From Bugulina stolonifera (taxonomy: Eukaryota; Bryozoa; Gymnolaemata; Cheilostomatida; Bugulidae), in NCBI GenBank assembly GCA_935421135.1, contig OW285192.1, forward strand, positions 10,499,501 through 10,563,500: DNA of 64,000 nucleotides. Direction: 5' to 3'. A program made the position numbers and the translations under genes. Below, in pieces: positions 22,006 to 34,458 of this stretch (its first letter is position 1; every line of letters begins with the position of its first letter). The notes beneath the pieces were generated by a model, which had not been told where the DNA came from, did no database searches, and saw only the letters and a list, made by a program, of their open reading frames with translations.

Positions 22006-25000
22006 GAGTTGTCTCCCTAATGCAAGGAAATACACCTCTTCAAGAGGTCACTGTAACATGTCTCCACCAACAGAGGTTATCTACATGCATGACCGCGATC
22101 ATGAGCACCAACATGATGATTAAACAGACACACTTGGTTCAAGAAAATTGCAGTATTTGTCAGTAACTTATTTACGGGTGCAATGAGTAAGCAAATACAC
22201 ATAGATATTTCTTGCTGAAAAGTTGCAAGGCATTATACCAGTTAATACAACATCAATCTGAGAATATAGTAACTTAGTGTTGGAGTAGCCTACTAAAAGT
22301 AGTAATATCTGATTATTTTCTCCAAGCATTTATAAGAAATTCTACTCTAATCAGTAGTCTAATGGTATAAAAAAAAACGTAACAGGCGGCAGTAAATGTA
22401 GTTGTTTGCCGATGTAGGCCGCTTTAATCGATGGTTTTGAAAGTCAAAGCAGTTCCAACTTCTTTTGCCAATAAAAAATTTAAACTAAAAGCAAAATTCT
22501 ATGCAATCCTGCTAATAACTAAAATTCAGAGCATATTATTATTTCAGAAACAGAGCTGTTGATTCTGTTGCCACTAAAATTGGTTTTACATGAGTATGTT
22601 TCACTGAATTATTATTATTCAATCAATCAATTCATGATAATAATAATGATGATAATCTCTTTTTCTATTTTCAGTGAACCAAGACACTAATTCAACACAG
22701 TATTGAGTATATGTTCGGTTTAGGATGACCTTTGAGATATTAATTTATGCAAACCGAACCAATAGAAATGAGTATCTAATTAAGCTGAAATTAAGATTTA
22801 TACTGTACTTGTACACTTTTTTATTTCTACTAACATATGAAATTGCATTCATTAATAAAAGTAAGCTAATATCTACATAGCACTTTCACTCTTACAGCAA
22901 TCAATACTCACTAGCCCAACGTACTGTACAATGTAAGTTGTAGTAAAGCAAGTTCATTGCCAACAAAATAACTTTAGTATACTTGTGTGAATCTCATTGG
23001 TTTTCCTAACTCTTGTTTTACAATTGAATTCTTTGTAGCATCAACTTTTTATTCAACATGGCAAAGTTTTACTTGAGAGTTCAAACCGCAATAATAATTA
23101 TAAACATCTCCTACTACTGCAAGACCATAAATAACAACTCAGATGCTGTGTATCATTTGGTTAGGTAACAGTGTTCATTCAGAGACTAGATATTTTATCA
23201 TTGTGTAAGACATATTACTGTGTTAATATCTGGCATGGTATAGATATCAAACATTCAGTATTTTATTGCTAATTTTGAATTGACTGACTACAAACTTTTT
23301 TAGAATATACTATTAGTGTGGAGAAGCAGCAGAGCTAAAACTGGCACCATTTGTGTTTGTTTATAGCATAGATGTCAGAAATGAGGTGTAATTTATTTAT
23401 AACAGTAATACAGAAGTTCAGTTGAAATAGCAGTAGATATTGACCTCTGACAGTTCCAGCCATAGACTGTGTTCTTAAGCCCTATTATAAAAAGATGAAT
23501 TAGCTCAAAACATAACCTGCTATCCTATCAACAAATAAAATAGTGATATCTGGTTGGCAAGCTTATTCAATGTGTAGGCCAGTAGGGAAAAACTAAGGTT
23601 TTGAGGCTAGGTTGTTCACAGGGATTTATGCAAGCACAAGGATTACTGGATATAATGTCAATCAAAGAAATAAGATAAATTCCAGCTTTAAAGAGTTCAC
23701 TGTGGTTTTTTCAATTAATGTCATTGTTATAGGGTTGTTCCTTCGCCGTTCATAAAAAATACTATCAGAGATAGTCTACAATAATATTATTTTAAACTAG
23801 CCATTAATAACAGTATCTTGGTTTCTATGGAAACCAGCCTCAGGTTTTATAACACTATAACTAATATGGTGTATAAAGTTGTATAACTATACATTACAAT
23901 TATCTAAAGTTATACAACAATCATAATTTTATGAAGTTGCATAGCTATTATTTGGTTATAACATACAAAGTTAGATAACCATAACATGCCATGTCTGACT
24001 GTAATAATAATTATCTAGTTGACAAGCCATGGTGGTCCCTGGATTATCTCTGGTATTAAGCAGCTACAGAATTGTGTTTCCTACCACAGATACATGCATT
24101 ATTACCATTGTTATTATTGTCATCATTAAACCCTATTGCCAAAGGATTTGTACCAGCTATTAATAGAATTATAGTTGTGCTTAGCCACAACTCTAGAGTG
24201 AAAAATTCATTAGACAGTACCCAATAATATATAGCCTCATGCATAGACTACTAAATTCCTACATGTACTGTAAATGCCACTGGTAGCTTACACCTTGCCT
24301 ATGTAAATATGTAAACATTCTGCTACGCTGCTACTAGTGGAAAAATACAAAACAAAAAGGTAACTGGAAGGATAGCCAAAAGAATTTTTAAGTTAAAAGT
24401 TTGCGTTTCACAATTTTCACATTTGAAATAGCAAAGTTGTATGTTTGAATTGCAGGGAAAGGTTCATCTAAGCCCATGTGTCTGTCATTCTACTTATCAT
24501 TATATTACTTGTACATTTATTAAAATAATAACATCACTATAATATTAATTTGAATATAACTTTATTAATTATCATTGTTGCCATCTACATACATTGCATA
24601 CATGTACAGTGCAAGATCAAAAACTTGATTTATTGAATATATTTCAAAACAATTGCATCATTTGATTGCAGCCGTAAGCAAACTAAACTTTTGATGACAC
24701 TATTTTCACCTCATTTGCTTTATCTGTTATAATAACAATACTATGATGACTGACATGTGTGTAATGGATGCTTTTTTTAGCAGTTTGTCAAGACTATGAC
24801 CCTGTATTGTGAAGTCCCTTAAATGGCAACTTTCGGAGGTTGTACTTGAGATAAAACCATTGTAGCTTGGACACTGAGTTGACTCGCTGTGCGTAGGCAT
24901 ATAAAGGTAAGTACATCATACACTTTCTAGAGTCTATCTAATCAACCAAGGTGAACGGTTGATACATCGGCACTGCAAAAAAGTTCACTGGAAACACTGT

Positions 25001-25094
25001 TGCATATACTTACCACTTTTCTGTATTGTAGTTTTTGGAGTGCACCCTAGCAAAATCAGAATCAGTTTGAATTGCATCCATCAGTTTCAATTTC
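22006..25094. other. No gene recognised
   Basis: AT-rich intergenic DNA with local imperfect palindromes rich in GTTATA (about 23860-23990). No domain-bearing ORF or coherent exon set was found. Confidence 0.45.
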
Positions 25095-26840
25095 ACTTCT
25101 AAGTGTTCCAATAGTAGGATATCATGTTCACATAATGTTGTAAAAGCATCTACCAAGCAACTCACTTGAACTGAAGTACATGTACTTGTCAACAATTTGA
25201 GCAGCTACAATGTAAATCAATAGCGTGGTTTGTACATTGTTGACCGATAACTTCAAATGTTAATATTCTGAAACAATTGGAATTTTCCCATGTTTACTTG
25301 TATTAATGGTTGGCCTAAAATTTCATGTATGATCTTAATGTAAATAGAACTACATGTATTTTAATGTTGTCTGTGATAACCAATTCTAGTTTGAAGTTTT
25401 CTATATTGTGGAGTTACCTTAGTGATATTTTGCATTCCACTAACTTAGTTGTTACTGCCATGTTTCGAGTGATCATAATCCGCTGACTATAATGTTAAAC
25501 TACCCATGCTACGGATACAGGTAAATACAATTTATAAGGTAATTTGATATGAATCTTTCAAATTTGTCACTAAAAATGAAAAATACAACCTGCAAACACG
25601 TTTTTGGAGCAGTTATTTTTCTGAAAATATACACTGTGACGTCACAGTGATATTCTGCAGTAGATGGCAATTAGAAACCTCCTTAATTATTAATTTTTAT
25701 ATTCTATTTATGCACAGGTTTACAGTAATTATTGGAAATGTGAAAGGAGGTTTCTAATTGCCATCTCCTGCAGAATAATCCACTTCTGATTGGACAGTGG
25801 ATGTTTTTAAAAATTGCTCTAAAAATGTGTTTGCATGTTGTATTATTTATTTTTAGTGACAGATTTTAAATGTTCCTATAAAATTACCTTATAAATTGTA
25901 TTTAGCTGTATTCGTGGCATGAAAAGTTTAACAATATAACTAATATTGTAATGTTTCTGCTGGGTACTAAAGCACTGACCCGATAGTGCAGGTGTGAGAA
26001 GAACCGGTGGAGGGTGCTAGGCCTTCTATAGAACATAAGACAGCGAACAGTACTTGTGATTATAGTAATTAACCAAGACGACCCATTAGTTTATAGGTTC
26101 CAGTCAATGCTTAGACTTGTTACAAGGACATAACGTAGCTCAAAATTTATACTTTATTGACTATACTTTGTAGATTTAGTTTTCTTTGATTTAACATATA
26201 ATTTTGCTAGCCTTTAGGGAAGGTTTTTTACTACATAAAACTGCAATTTTCCATTTGTAAATACATGTACTTGGAAGTGCTGTAGTTATGAACATTAATT
26301 TACTGATTATTTACCAATAAATTCTCTGGACAAATTTTATCGCTCTCTCATCGTTATGACACAGAACTATAATTGCAAGATTAATTTAGGCCTACGCTAG
26401 TATACTTTCAGCAAAGTACTGGAAACTAAAATCAACAGCCGTGGAATGACATGTACATGTATAAATCCACCCAACTATGATGCGTGTACATTTAAACAAA
26501 AATGTGTGAAATGAGCAAAACTTTTATATACATGTAGCTACTTGTTGAAGGAACTTCTTGGAGTAGTACATTAGGAGTTTTCACACTCCACTTTTGAGAG
26601 CCACACCCAGCATAGCCATAGCCTACCCTGACTTGTACCTACACTGCATATATTCTTAACCAGTAGTAACTTCCCTTGTCATCTATTTAGCCCACGCTTA
26701 CCCATACATTACACTTTAATTTGCCATAATTTACCATAATTTGCTGTCATCTTCTTTAATATTGTCAAGCCTCATAATCCCAATAAATCCGCCAGCCAAG
26801 TATTAGCAATATACCGGATTTGCAGTCACAGCTCTACCAG
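25095..26840. repeat. Inverted segmental duplication, arm A'
   Basis: The reverse complement of 1-1720, interrupted by a foldback element at 25493-25933 that arm A lacks. Its right part (26550 onward) is also shared, in direct orientation, with 45215-45490. Confidence 0.75.
25493..25933. mobile_element. Foldback MITE, about 440 bp
   Basis: Long imperfect inverted arms: 'AAATACAATTTATAAGGTAA' near the left end pairs with its complement near 25888-25910, and 'TTAGAAACCTCC' (about 25671) pairs with 'GGAGGTTTCTAA' (about 25747). The arms meet in an AT-rich centre, so the whole element can fold into a hairpin. The termini read TGTTAAAC...GTTTAACA. The absence of this block from arm A at 1-1720 provides an approximate empty site. 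No coding capacity. Confidence 0.8.
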
Positions 26841-27600
26841 ACGATCCTTCACACAACTCATATCTGTTACGCACCTGTGGTTACGTTACCGACATAATTA
26901 ACTAGTTTGTTGTTTTTATAATTCATTGCTATTTTTAAAACCAGCTGGCTACTACTAATACATGTGCAACAAAAGAAATTTGATATAATAAAGAGACAGC
27001 CTCTACAGAAACTTGTATCTACAGCTTGTCTCTCTACTACAATATTGTATGTTCAACCTAGTGCCGAATAATCTTGTTGTAGAACTATCATGTTTGGGTA
27101 CCTATTAGTATACCTACATCTTTTACATCTTAGTCAGGGCTTTATGCAAATGCAATAATTATGTGAACCAAATTTGAATTTATTATATTTACAATGTATT
27201 AAACACACCTGTATTGTTGCTTGCAACACAGCATGTAGCTGAGCACTTGAGCCAACAGTTTACAGCTCAGTACTCTCTGTTTAGTACATTTTGTAGTGAT
27301 TACTACTGAACTTAACGTTTTGCCTGATTTGCTAACACTCTAGAGAAGTTACCTTCCCTTGACTTTAAAAGGACAGGCAATTCCAAGATTTAAATACTCA
27401 ACTTCCTCATTTAATAAGCAATGCATAATGCTATGTCATCCGCATTGCATTTGCTTGCTAGCTGTATAAATATTGATTATGAATCCATTGTGAGTAAGTA
27501 AGTTAATTGTATAATTAAAGGGACTAGTTGGTGTTTATTTTTACAGCATAGCTATACCGTATTCCATAACTGTGTACATAGTTATAATCATATGCACGTA
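26550..27600. repeat. Direct segmental duplication, copy 1
   Basis: Aligns with 45215-46290 over about 1.1 kb, including 'AAAACCAGCTGGCTACTACT' and the tail before a CACGTACA tract. Copy 2 stops matching exactly where the TIR element at 46293 begins. Confidence 0.75.
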
Positions 27601-27662
27601 CATGTACACCTACACGCACGCACGCACCTACGCACGCGCGCCAGCACGCACGCACGCATACT
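27590..27662. repeat. ACGC/CACG-rich microsatellite
   Basis: A run of GTACATGTAC followed by CACGCACGCACG units. The minus-strand Cys/Arg/Val-rich ORF across it is an artefact. Confidence 0.8.
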
Positions 27663-27714
27663 TGTAACTGTACATTACTAATATTATTAGAAAGTAAGAT
27701 TTTATGATATGAGT

Positions 27715-28630
27715 AATTCAAAAGATTGTAGGAGGTTATTTATGTGAATATTCTATGCAGTTGTATTGTTGTTCAGGCTAACAATAACTGATCTGAAAGT
27801 TGCAGAGTTGTGTTCTCTTGCCCTCACTAGACAGCATGATGCTATTGGGTTGATTGCCCATTGGAACTTACAAACAGTGGTCAAAATCTGAGAAAAACGG
27901 TGGGGGTCTCTAGGGTAGCAGACATAATGGTCTGGAAATTGGAAATTTTATCAAAAGTGAACACCGAAATGGTGCCAAATCCAAGAGCTTCAGGTGAAAA
28001 TATGGTCCAGGACCTTAAGGTGAAATATGGTCTAACTCCAATTAGTATTATTAATTATGTTAATAACATAGCTGATACCATTTTAGTAATCTGTAGGGGA
28101 TCTATCAATCTGAGGGACCCTTGAAATTTATGGGGGGGACTGCGCCCCCCCCCCTCACGACTCCCCAACTTTGACCACGTCTTACAAATGAAGACATATA
28201 GCAAAACCATGGATAACTTCAGAGTATGAAAGCGAGGTTGCTGTAACTCGCAAGTTCTGCAACCATGTACTATTTGAATTGATGGTTTGTACTATATAGA
28301 GTTGCCAGCATATTTATGTTATTATTGAATATGCATGATTATGCAGTGTAGTACTACAACAATGTACTGTCAGTACGCCGGTTACAATACATGTACACTG
28401 TTAGGTGTGTGCATATACATGTACATGTACAAATGTACATAATTGTGTGTTACCAATAACAGAAAGTAAAATTTTGAGAAGTCATTTACGTGAGTATTCT
28501 ATGCAGCGGTATTGTTGTTCAGGCTAACAGTAACTGATCTAAAAGTTATAGAGTTGTGTTCTCTTGCCCTCACTAAACAGCATGATGCTATTGGGTCGAT
28601 TGCCCATTAGAATTTACAACTGAAGTCACA
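27715..28630. repeat. Direct repeats of about 150 bp flanking a hAT insertion
   Basis: Bases about 27730-27866, including 'CTCTTGCCCTCACTA' and 'CAGCATGATGCTATTGGGT', recur at about 28490-28618 with several differences. They bracket a hAT MITE and about 300 bases of other sequence. Confidence 0.7.
27867..28188. mobile_element. hAT MITE, 306 bp
   Basis: The element at 27875-28180 has ends CAGTGGTCAAA and TTTGACCACGT and the perfect 8-base duplication CTTACAAA on each side (27867-27874, 28181-28188). The 87-codon ORF crossing it arises from the insertion and is not a gene. Confidence 0.88.
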
Positions 28631-29324
28631 CCAGACACCCACTTTACGTAGATATTACATAAGCTGCATAGTTTTAGCTGTTTCAAGAGAGAATAATTTG
28701 AAATATCATAGGTTAGTTCATACATGCTAAACTGCAAAGCTTGCTACTACAAGACTGGACTAAAACTACAAACAAAAATAATCAGCCTCTCATGTAGCTG
28801 AGCCTTTAGCCAAGTATCCACTTTTTATATTGATCCAGGAAAAGTTATTTGCAAGTTATTAGTTATAACTTCTAATTTATTTGAGGCTTCATTGCAATGA
28901 GAAGACAACTTCATCATGTCTTCTATAAACTCCCATCAGTGAAGGGAGGTAGTGAGGATCCTGTATCCCTCTATTTCTTTCAAAACACCAATAATATAGT
29001 TGGGTATAAAACAGTATAACTGCCAAAAGAAAAAGAAATAAATAAAATCAGCATGATTGATCTTCAATTAATTATTTCCACACACATACAAGAGAGGACC
29101 ACTCATAAAGACTACTCAGCCTTTGGGATTCTTCTACTTTACACATAAGACAAATTAAATTTCTATTTTTCAACCAGATTGCAATTAGAAAGACACTAAT
29201 CTTTAAAATAATAGTTATAGTAAACCAGTGATTTATCACAAACTTAGTCAAACCATGAAATTAAATTCGATTAAAGGCGTATTTCTAATTAGTTTAGTGA
29301 CAGTTTTTAATTTTGGTCTAAATA

Positions 29325-29809
29325 CCTTAGACCAGGGGTTCCCAATCTGGAGCACATGTACCCTAGGGATACGTTTAAAGAATCTAGTGGGTACAAAACA
29401 AGTTATCAACTTAATGCATTTTGGCAGTAACTTTTAGTTACAGATTATCAATTATAAATTATCATTATCTATTACTAAACTGAGCATCAAATGGCTCACT
29501 GATGTAAATGAAGTTGAGCTGAACCAATGTGAAAGCCATAAAACACTGCAATCTATAAAAGTTATACAATGTATTATTTTACGTAGTCAGTATTACATAA
29601 TTAATTAATGAATATTTCACACCATACTGCATTTGTTTACCTGTTTAAGTGACGCATTTCGATCATGTATACTTGTAATATTGGTCGAATTAAACCAAAT
29701 ATATCGTTGACTAAACACAGTTTTACAAAGGGCTATGTTGCTTGTTACATGACTGCTAAGGGGTACTTAACATGTAAGCTAAAAAAAGTTGGAAATCCCT
29801 GCCTCAGAC
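29325..29809. mobile_element. hAT (Charlie-like) MITE, 469 bp
   Basis: The element at 29333-29801 begins CAGGGGTTCCCAA and ends TTGGAAATCCCTG, the typical terminal motif of hAT-Charlie elements. The flanks CCTTAGAC and CCTCAGAC are an 8-base duplication with one change, so it is older than the other hAT elements here. Confidence 0.82.
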
Positions 29810-29899
29810 GCTTGCACACATATAGCTCACTCTAATATTTTTACATATATACTATCCAGCTCTGCTATCTTACTGGAGTGCACTTCAAGAACTTTTGCT

Positions 29900-31379
29900 G
29901 ACTGCTCCTCAGTAACACGTTGTGAACATTAATTTGTAGCAAGAAAAAATAATTCATGACACCAAGGGAATAATGATTTCAATAACAAAAAACAATATTT
30001 GAAATGTAAATTTATTAATTTATACTTGGCAAATCAGTTTGATTAAATCTGTTTAGTGCAGTACATCAACATCTGGCTAGCCACTAATAGTGCTCTGGAA
30101 TGTCACTAATAGTGCTCTGGAATGTCACTGCAAAACATCATTATTTAATAAATGTATTCATCTTTTTTGGATTACTAGTCAAACTCTAAAGTGCTGTAAA
30201 AGTACTGATTGTAGAATTGTACTATAATTATAATTATTACGTAACACAATATAATAATGATGAGGCACAGCTGAGAAAACTTCTCATTTACTAAACAAAC
30301 TCAGATTTTCAACTCAGCTCTAAATTCATAGAATATAATATGGATTACAGCTGAAGTTCTCTACACTTGGAGATGTAATCCCTAAAATTTGCCAGCATTT
30401 GTTTCAGGTTGAGATATGGGAATTATATAATCCGTCAATGGTGTTGGGTTAGAATGAATCTATATGATTGAATAATGCTATCCTATGTATGAATGCATGT
30501 TAGAAAATGCTGCAGTCCCTGACTGGGGTCTGAACCCGCGACCTCTACGACACCTAATCGCCTAGCACAGTGAACAGAACATACTGCTACTAGACCAGCT
30601 CAGCAACCTTGAAAAAGGAAGGTTCACCAGTGAGCAGTAGACATGATCTGAGCAAACTGTACACAGGCACCTCTCTTCTTATGGCCACCTTGTGTTTTAT
30701 AGGAAGTTAGAAGGTTTACCGATTTTTCTTATATACATGTAGATTATATACATCCACTTTGAATTACACGTAGTGATACTAAATAGTTTATATTGATTAC
30801 TGTCAGCATAGATGATTGGCTCTGGTACACTGTATGTGCATGTACATGTAATTACATACAATGTACAATGTAGCTAAGCATATGGGCAGCTATAATTTTT
30901 ATAGATTCCTCATTATAATTTCATAAAATGACGATAGTTTGCATGACTGACAAGCCGATAACTTGAGAATGTTGATCATGAAGCAATAATATTAATAATA
31001 TTGTTAAAAGAGAGTTTTTTAATGCAGCCAATAAGATATATTTAGTTCAGTAGTACACCAATAGAAATCCAGATACTTACTTCAAATGTCAAGTATTAGT
31101 TTGCTTGGTGTAAGAGAAAATTGCAAAATAACTTGGAGTTGAGGGTGTGAGTTTGCTGAGCCAAAATAATACTGTGTAATACAAGATAACAAACTAAGCC
31201 ATTCTTAAACAGACAATTGAATTGGGTCGGCAAGTGCTTTACAAAATACAATATTTTCTAGTTTATCAGTGTACAAATAAAAATGGATAATATACATACA
31301 TGGTATTTCATACAACTCCAGAAGTAATGTCGTCTCCACTCATCAGGGTAACAAAAAATTCATACAAATTATGCCATTA
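29900..31379. repeat. Downstream flank of gene 2, shared with other family copies
   Basis: Segments such as 'TGGCTAGCCACTAATAGTGC', the 'AGTGCTGTAAAAGTACTGA' region and 'AATGCAGCCAATAAGATA' recur at about 60400-61300 and, in part, at 55210-55600 and 63535-63900, always in the same order relative to a TSP1 gene or remnant. So the duplicated unit included more than 1 kb of 3' flank. A SINE at about 30500-30740 interrupts it. No separate gene is seen. Confidence 0.65.
30500..30740 (-). mobile_element. tRNA-derived SINE
   Basis: The reverse complement shows a tRNA-like head: box A-type GAGCTGGTCTAGTAGC and box B-type GGGTTCAGACCCC separated by a tRNA-sized interval. The tail, shared with copies at 47735 and 59100, includes the complement of 'ATGGCCACCTTGT'. 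It is a SINE, not a working tRNA gene, because the tRNA arms do not pair cleanly. Confidence 0.75.
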
Positions 31380-34124
31380 TTAGCCTATTCTTTTATTTCT
31401 TGCCTTACATTTCTTTTGGTTCTTTTTCTCTCTACAATTTGTCTTGCTCTTTCCCCCTTTACCACCTTTGCTTCTTGTACCACCTTTACCAACTTTACCA
31501 ACTTTCCCACCTTTACCGCCTTTACCACCTTTACTACCTTTACCGCCTTTACCTCCCTTGCTTCTTTTACCACCTTTACCAACTTTACCACCTTTACTAC
31601 CTTTACCGCCTTTACCTCCCTTGCTTCTTTTAACACCTTTACCAACTTTACCTCCCTTGCCTCCTTTACCTCTTTTGCCTCCTTTGCCTCCTTTACCTCT
31701 TTTGCCTCCTTTGCCTCCTTTACCCCGTTTTCCTTTTTTACCTCGTCTACCTATGTTCCTTCTTTTACCAATCCTACGCCCTCCACTGCTCCTAGCTATA
31801 GTGCAAGGAACCTAAAGGAAACAAACAGGTAGAATGATTACAAAGCTTATTGTACTTTGCATACCTAGAAATAACTACAGCTTATACTGCTAGTCACATA
31901 AAGGTGGTACGAAACTCCTGTTACCCTCTACATTTAGCAGTGGAAAGTGTCACATCTAATTACAGCAGCCGTTTGATTCCTACTGGAACAATGATTTTAC
32001 TGTAATCAACATAGTGTTGAAGACTTACGCTGACAACGCTAGGAATACATGCTCTAGTTTGTTCAGTAGGAATTAATGCACAAGGTGTTCCACCATTCTG
32101 TGCTTCTGTACAAGAGAGTCTGGTTCTTGTCTGTATACCGTTGGGTTGGCAAGTTCTGTCGCATTCACTCCATTCACCAAATGAAGGCACCGCATTTACC
32201 GGAGGTGGGCATGCCTAAAGCAACAGTTTGCAAACTTATTAATTCAATCTTTGCATCATCGTACCTAGTACGTTACAAGAAATAGAAGCAAACAGACCTA
32301 GTAATGTACACGTAGGTATAATTATTGTAAACTGGATGATTTAGTCAACTATTTTAAGTACAATGAGCATACATGTACAGTACAATGAATATGGCTTATT
32401 TATGTGTTCCATTTTTCTATCGGTGATATAAATTTGTTACGCATTGACTACTAGATCCGAATACTCGTTAGATTGGACGTGCGTAATGCAGAGGTTGACT
32501 TACCTGTGTGTTACAGTTTTCTATTTTCGATGTTATAACACATCCACTAATTCTACACTCTAGCTCTCTAGTTCCAGTTCCACAGGACTTATCACAGTCT
32601 CTGACCTTCTCAAAGCAGGCATCACATGCCGCTGGAGAAGGAGTACCTACTGGTACAGCTGCGGCTGGTGCAGCTTTAGTTGTTACTGCTGCAGCTGCAG
32701 TTGTTGCAGCTGCTGTTGTTTTTGCGGTTGTTGTTGTAGCGGCTGTAGTATTTGTACATGCTGTGAATGGGTATGATATTTTCAACTGGGAGTTAGCACC
32801 CTGATTACATACAGTGGTCTTTCCTTCACAGCTTACTGTTTGGCCGTTTTCAAGGAAGGTAGCAGCTACAAGGAAAATACAAAACCTTACATTTAATATA
32901 ACAGTCAAGTCTAAGTGTTAAAGGTCTTAGTTCTGTTTTTTAAATGTGCATCTGCATTCACATGTAAATCAAATTGAAAGATGAAGTATTTCACTATAAA
33001 ATATTTCACGTGAGCTTAAAGCACCTGCAAGTACTTAGGTATAATGTGTTGCAGAAAATCCAGGAATTTCATTAAAATATTATTTTACTAGGTACATGTA
33101 TATACAGCATTCATAAAGTGTTAAACTCTGAAAATCCAGAACACTTACAGGCAACAACTCCAGGGTCAGCATTAGAATCAAAGATTCCAAAGACAGCAGG
33201 TGAAGTGTTCGTATCTTGGCATACTTTAGTGTCAGCTGTTTGAAGGTTGGTAAATGGATTAGCTGTAAGAGTACAAATGTAGCAAATTATTATTAGCTAA
33301 CAAATACCATTAATGAGCACGTATTAGTCAGTACAGCATTCCTACTTTTTTTACTAATTCGCTGTTGTAGTATTCAGCATTTAGCAAATCATAGCTCATT
33401 CAAAACACCAAAAACAGTGTTATCTAGCAAGAATGTCATGTTTAGGCAATAATCTCATATTTGCCAACAGTTGTGTGTTTATCTATAATAGCTCGCTATA
33501 AAGAAGTTTGACACTTCCATTTTTAAAGGCATTTACTGTAGTCAGTGAATAACCTCACCTCCTGGTATGCAGCCTTGTAGATTAGTCACGGATATGACAT
33601 CATTATTAGGGGTAATGTTATTAACACACTCTTTGCTTGCCTTAGAAGTATCAGTAGTTGAAACAGTACTAACCATACATATCTTCTTTACTCCATTAGT
33701 ACAACCACTTTCCGTGAACTTAATGCAATTTTCTACTTCATTGCATTGTGTGACTAAAACGACAGAGTAATTGCTTTAGTAATACAAGATAAGGTCAATA
33801 AACTATACGCACATTATTTTTCAGTATTAGCGCATCACATACTATATTGATTTTTAAATAGGATTATCTGTGCTATTTTACCAGAAAGAAACTCAACATA
33901 CTTGATGTTTCTGGAACTGGTGGACAAGGTGTGAATGGGTAGGAAAGTTTCAACTCATTAGCATCAGTTGTGCGTGCTCTGTCATTCCAGTTGCAACGCT
34001 CTGCCATAGCGGTGAAGTCTTCTATGAAGAGTTCGACGTCCTCTTGTCCGTTGTAGCTGAGTGTTTTGAGGTCCTGCTCGGCCTGGTACATTACCTGCTG
34101 AAGCAGGTTCCTTATTCGGTCCAT
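31380..34124 (-). CDS. Gag-TSP1 chimeric gene (gene 2, 5' exons lost)
   Basis: Exons from 5' to 3' on the minus strand: 34124-33902, 33753-33559, 33262-33149, 32865-32504, 32214-32029, 31811-31380. They total 1512 bases, an open 503-aa frame with consistent phases. Residues 1-51 equal the start of the neighbouring gag (MDRIRNLL...). Residue 52 onward is host exon 4 (KLSYPFTPCP), then the Cys-rich modules, Thr/Ala linker, TSP1 module (FGEWSECDRTC) and a 143-aa Gly-Lys tail, longer than in gene 1. The native signal peptide and first exons are absent, so the product would lack a secretion signal. The LTR just upstream could supply transcription. It may instead be a dead 5'-truncated gene; the splice sites and frame remain intact. 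Confidence 0.7.
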
Positions 34125-34437
34125 GTCGGTAGGGTGTCGGGTAGTGAGTAAAACTGCTTTGGTTTGTTAGGCCGTGTCGGCCTAATGGTCGTACTGAGTA
34201 CCGTCAATCTGTTCTGGATCCGAGGTCGGTCTTTGATTGAAGATCCGGCGTAGGTCGGGCTACATCCAGCGGAACCACGAGAATTATGGGTGCACTTTAG
34301 CGTTTGTCACCTTCTCGTATCCAAGGTTCCCGGGTCCGAGTCCTAAATCGCCGTAGAAGTATTGAAGAATGAGGTCGGTCGGTCACCCGAGGCCGAGGTC
34401 ACCTTCCTTCTCTTCGTATCGTAAGAGTACGACCTTA

Positions 34438-34457
34438 GAATCCCACCGCTGCCACCA
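34438..34457 (-). promoter_or_regulatory. Primer-binding site, truncated copy
   Basis: The same sequence as 38886-38905: TGGTGGCAGCGGTGGGATTC, one base after the LTR, complementary to the tRNA-Leu 3' end. Confidence 0.85.
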
Positions 34458-34458
34458 A

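Noticed and set aside
27861..28124. 87-codon ORF starting MELTNSGQNL
   Set aside because: It begins in flanking DNA and runs into a hAT MITE with a clear target duplication, so it is created by the insertion.
30500..30620. Possible tRNA gene on the minus strand
   Set aside because: Box A and box B-like motifs are present, but the acceptor and anticodon arms do not pair well and the sequence continues into a tail shared with two other copies; it is a SINE.
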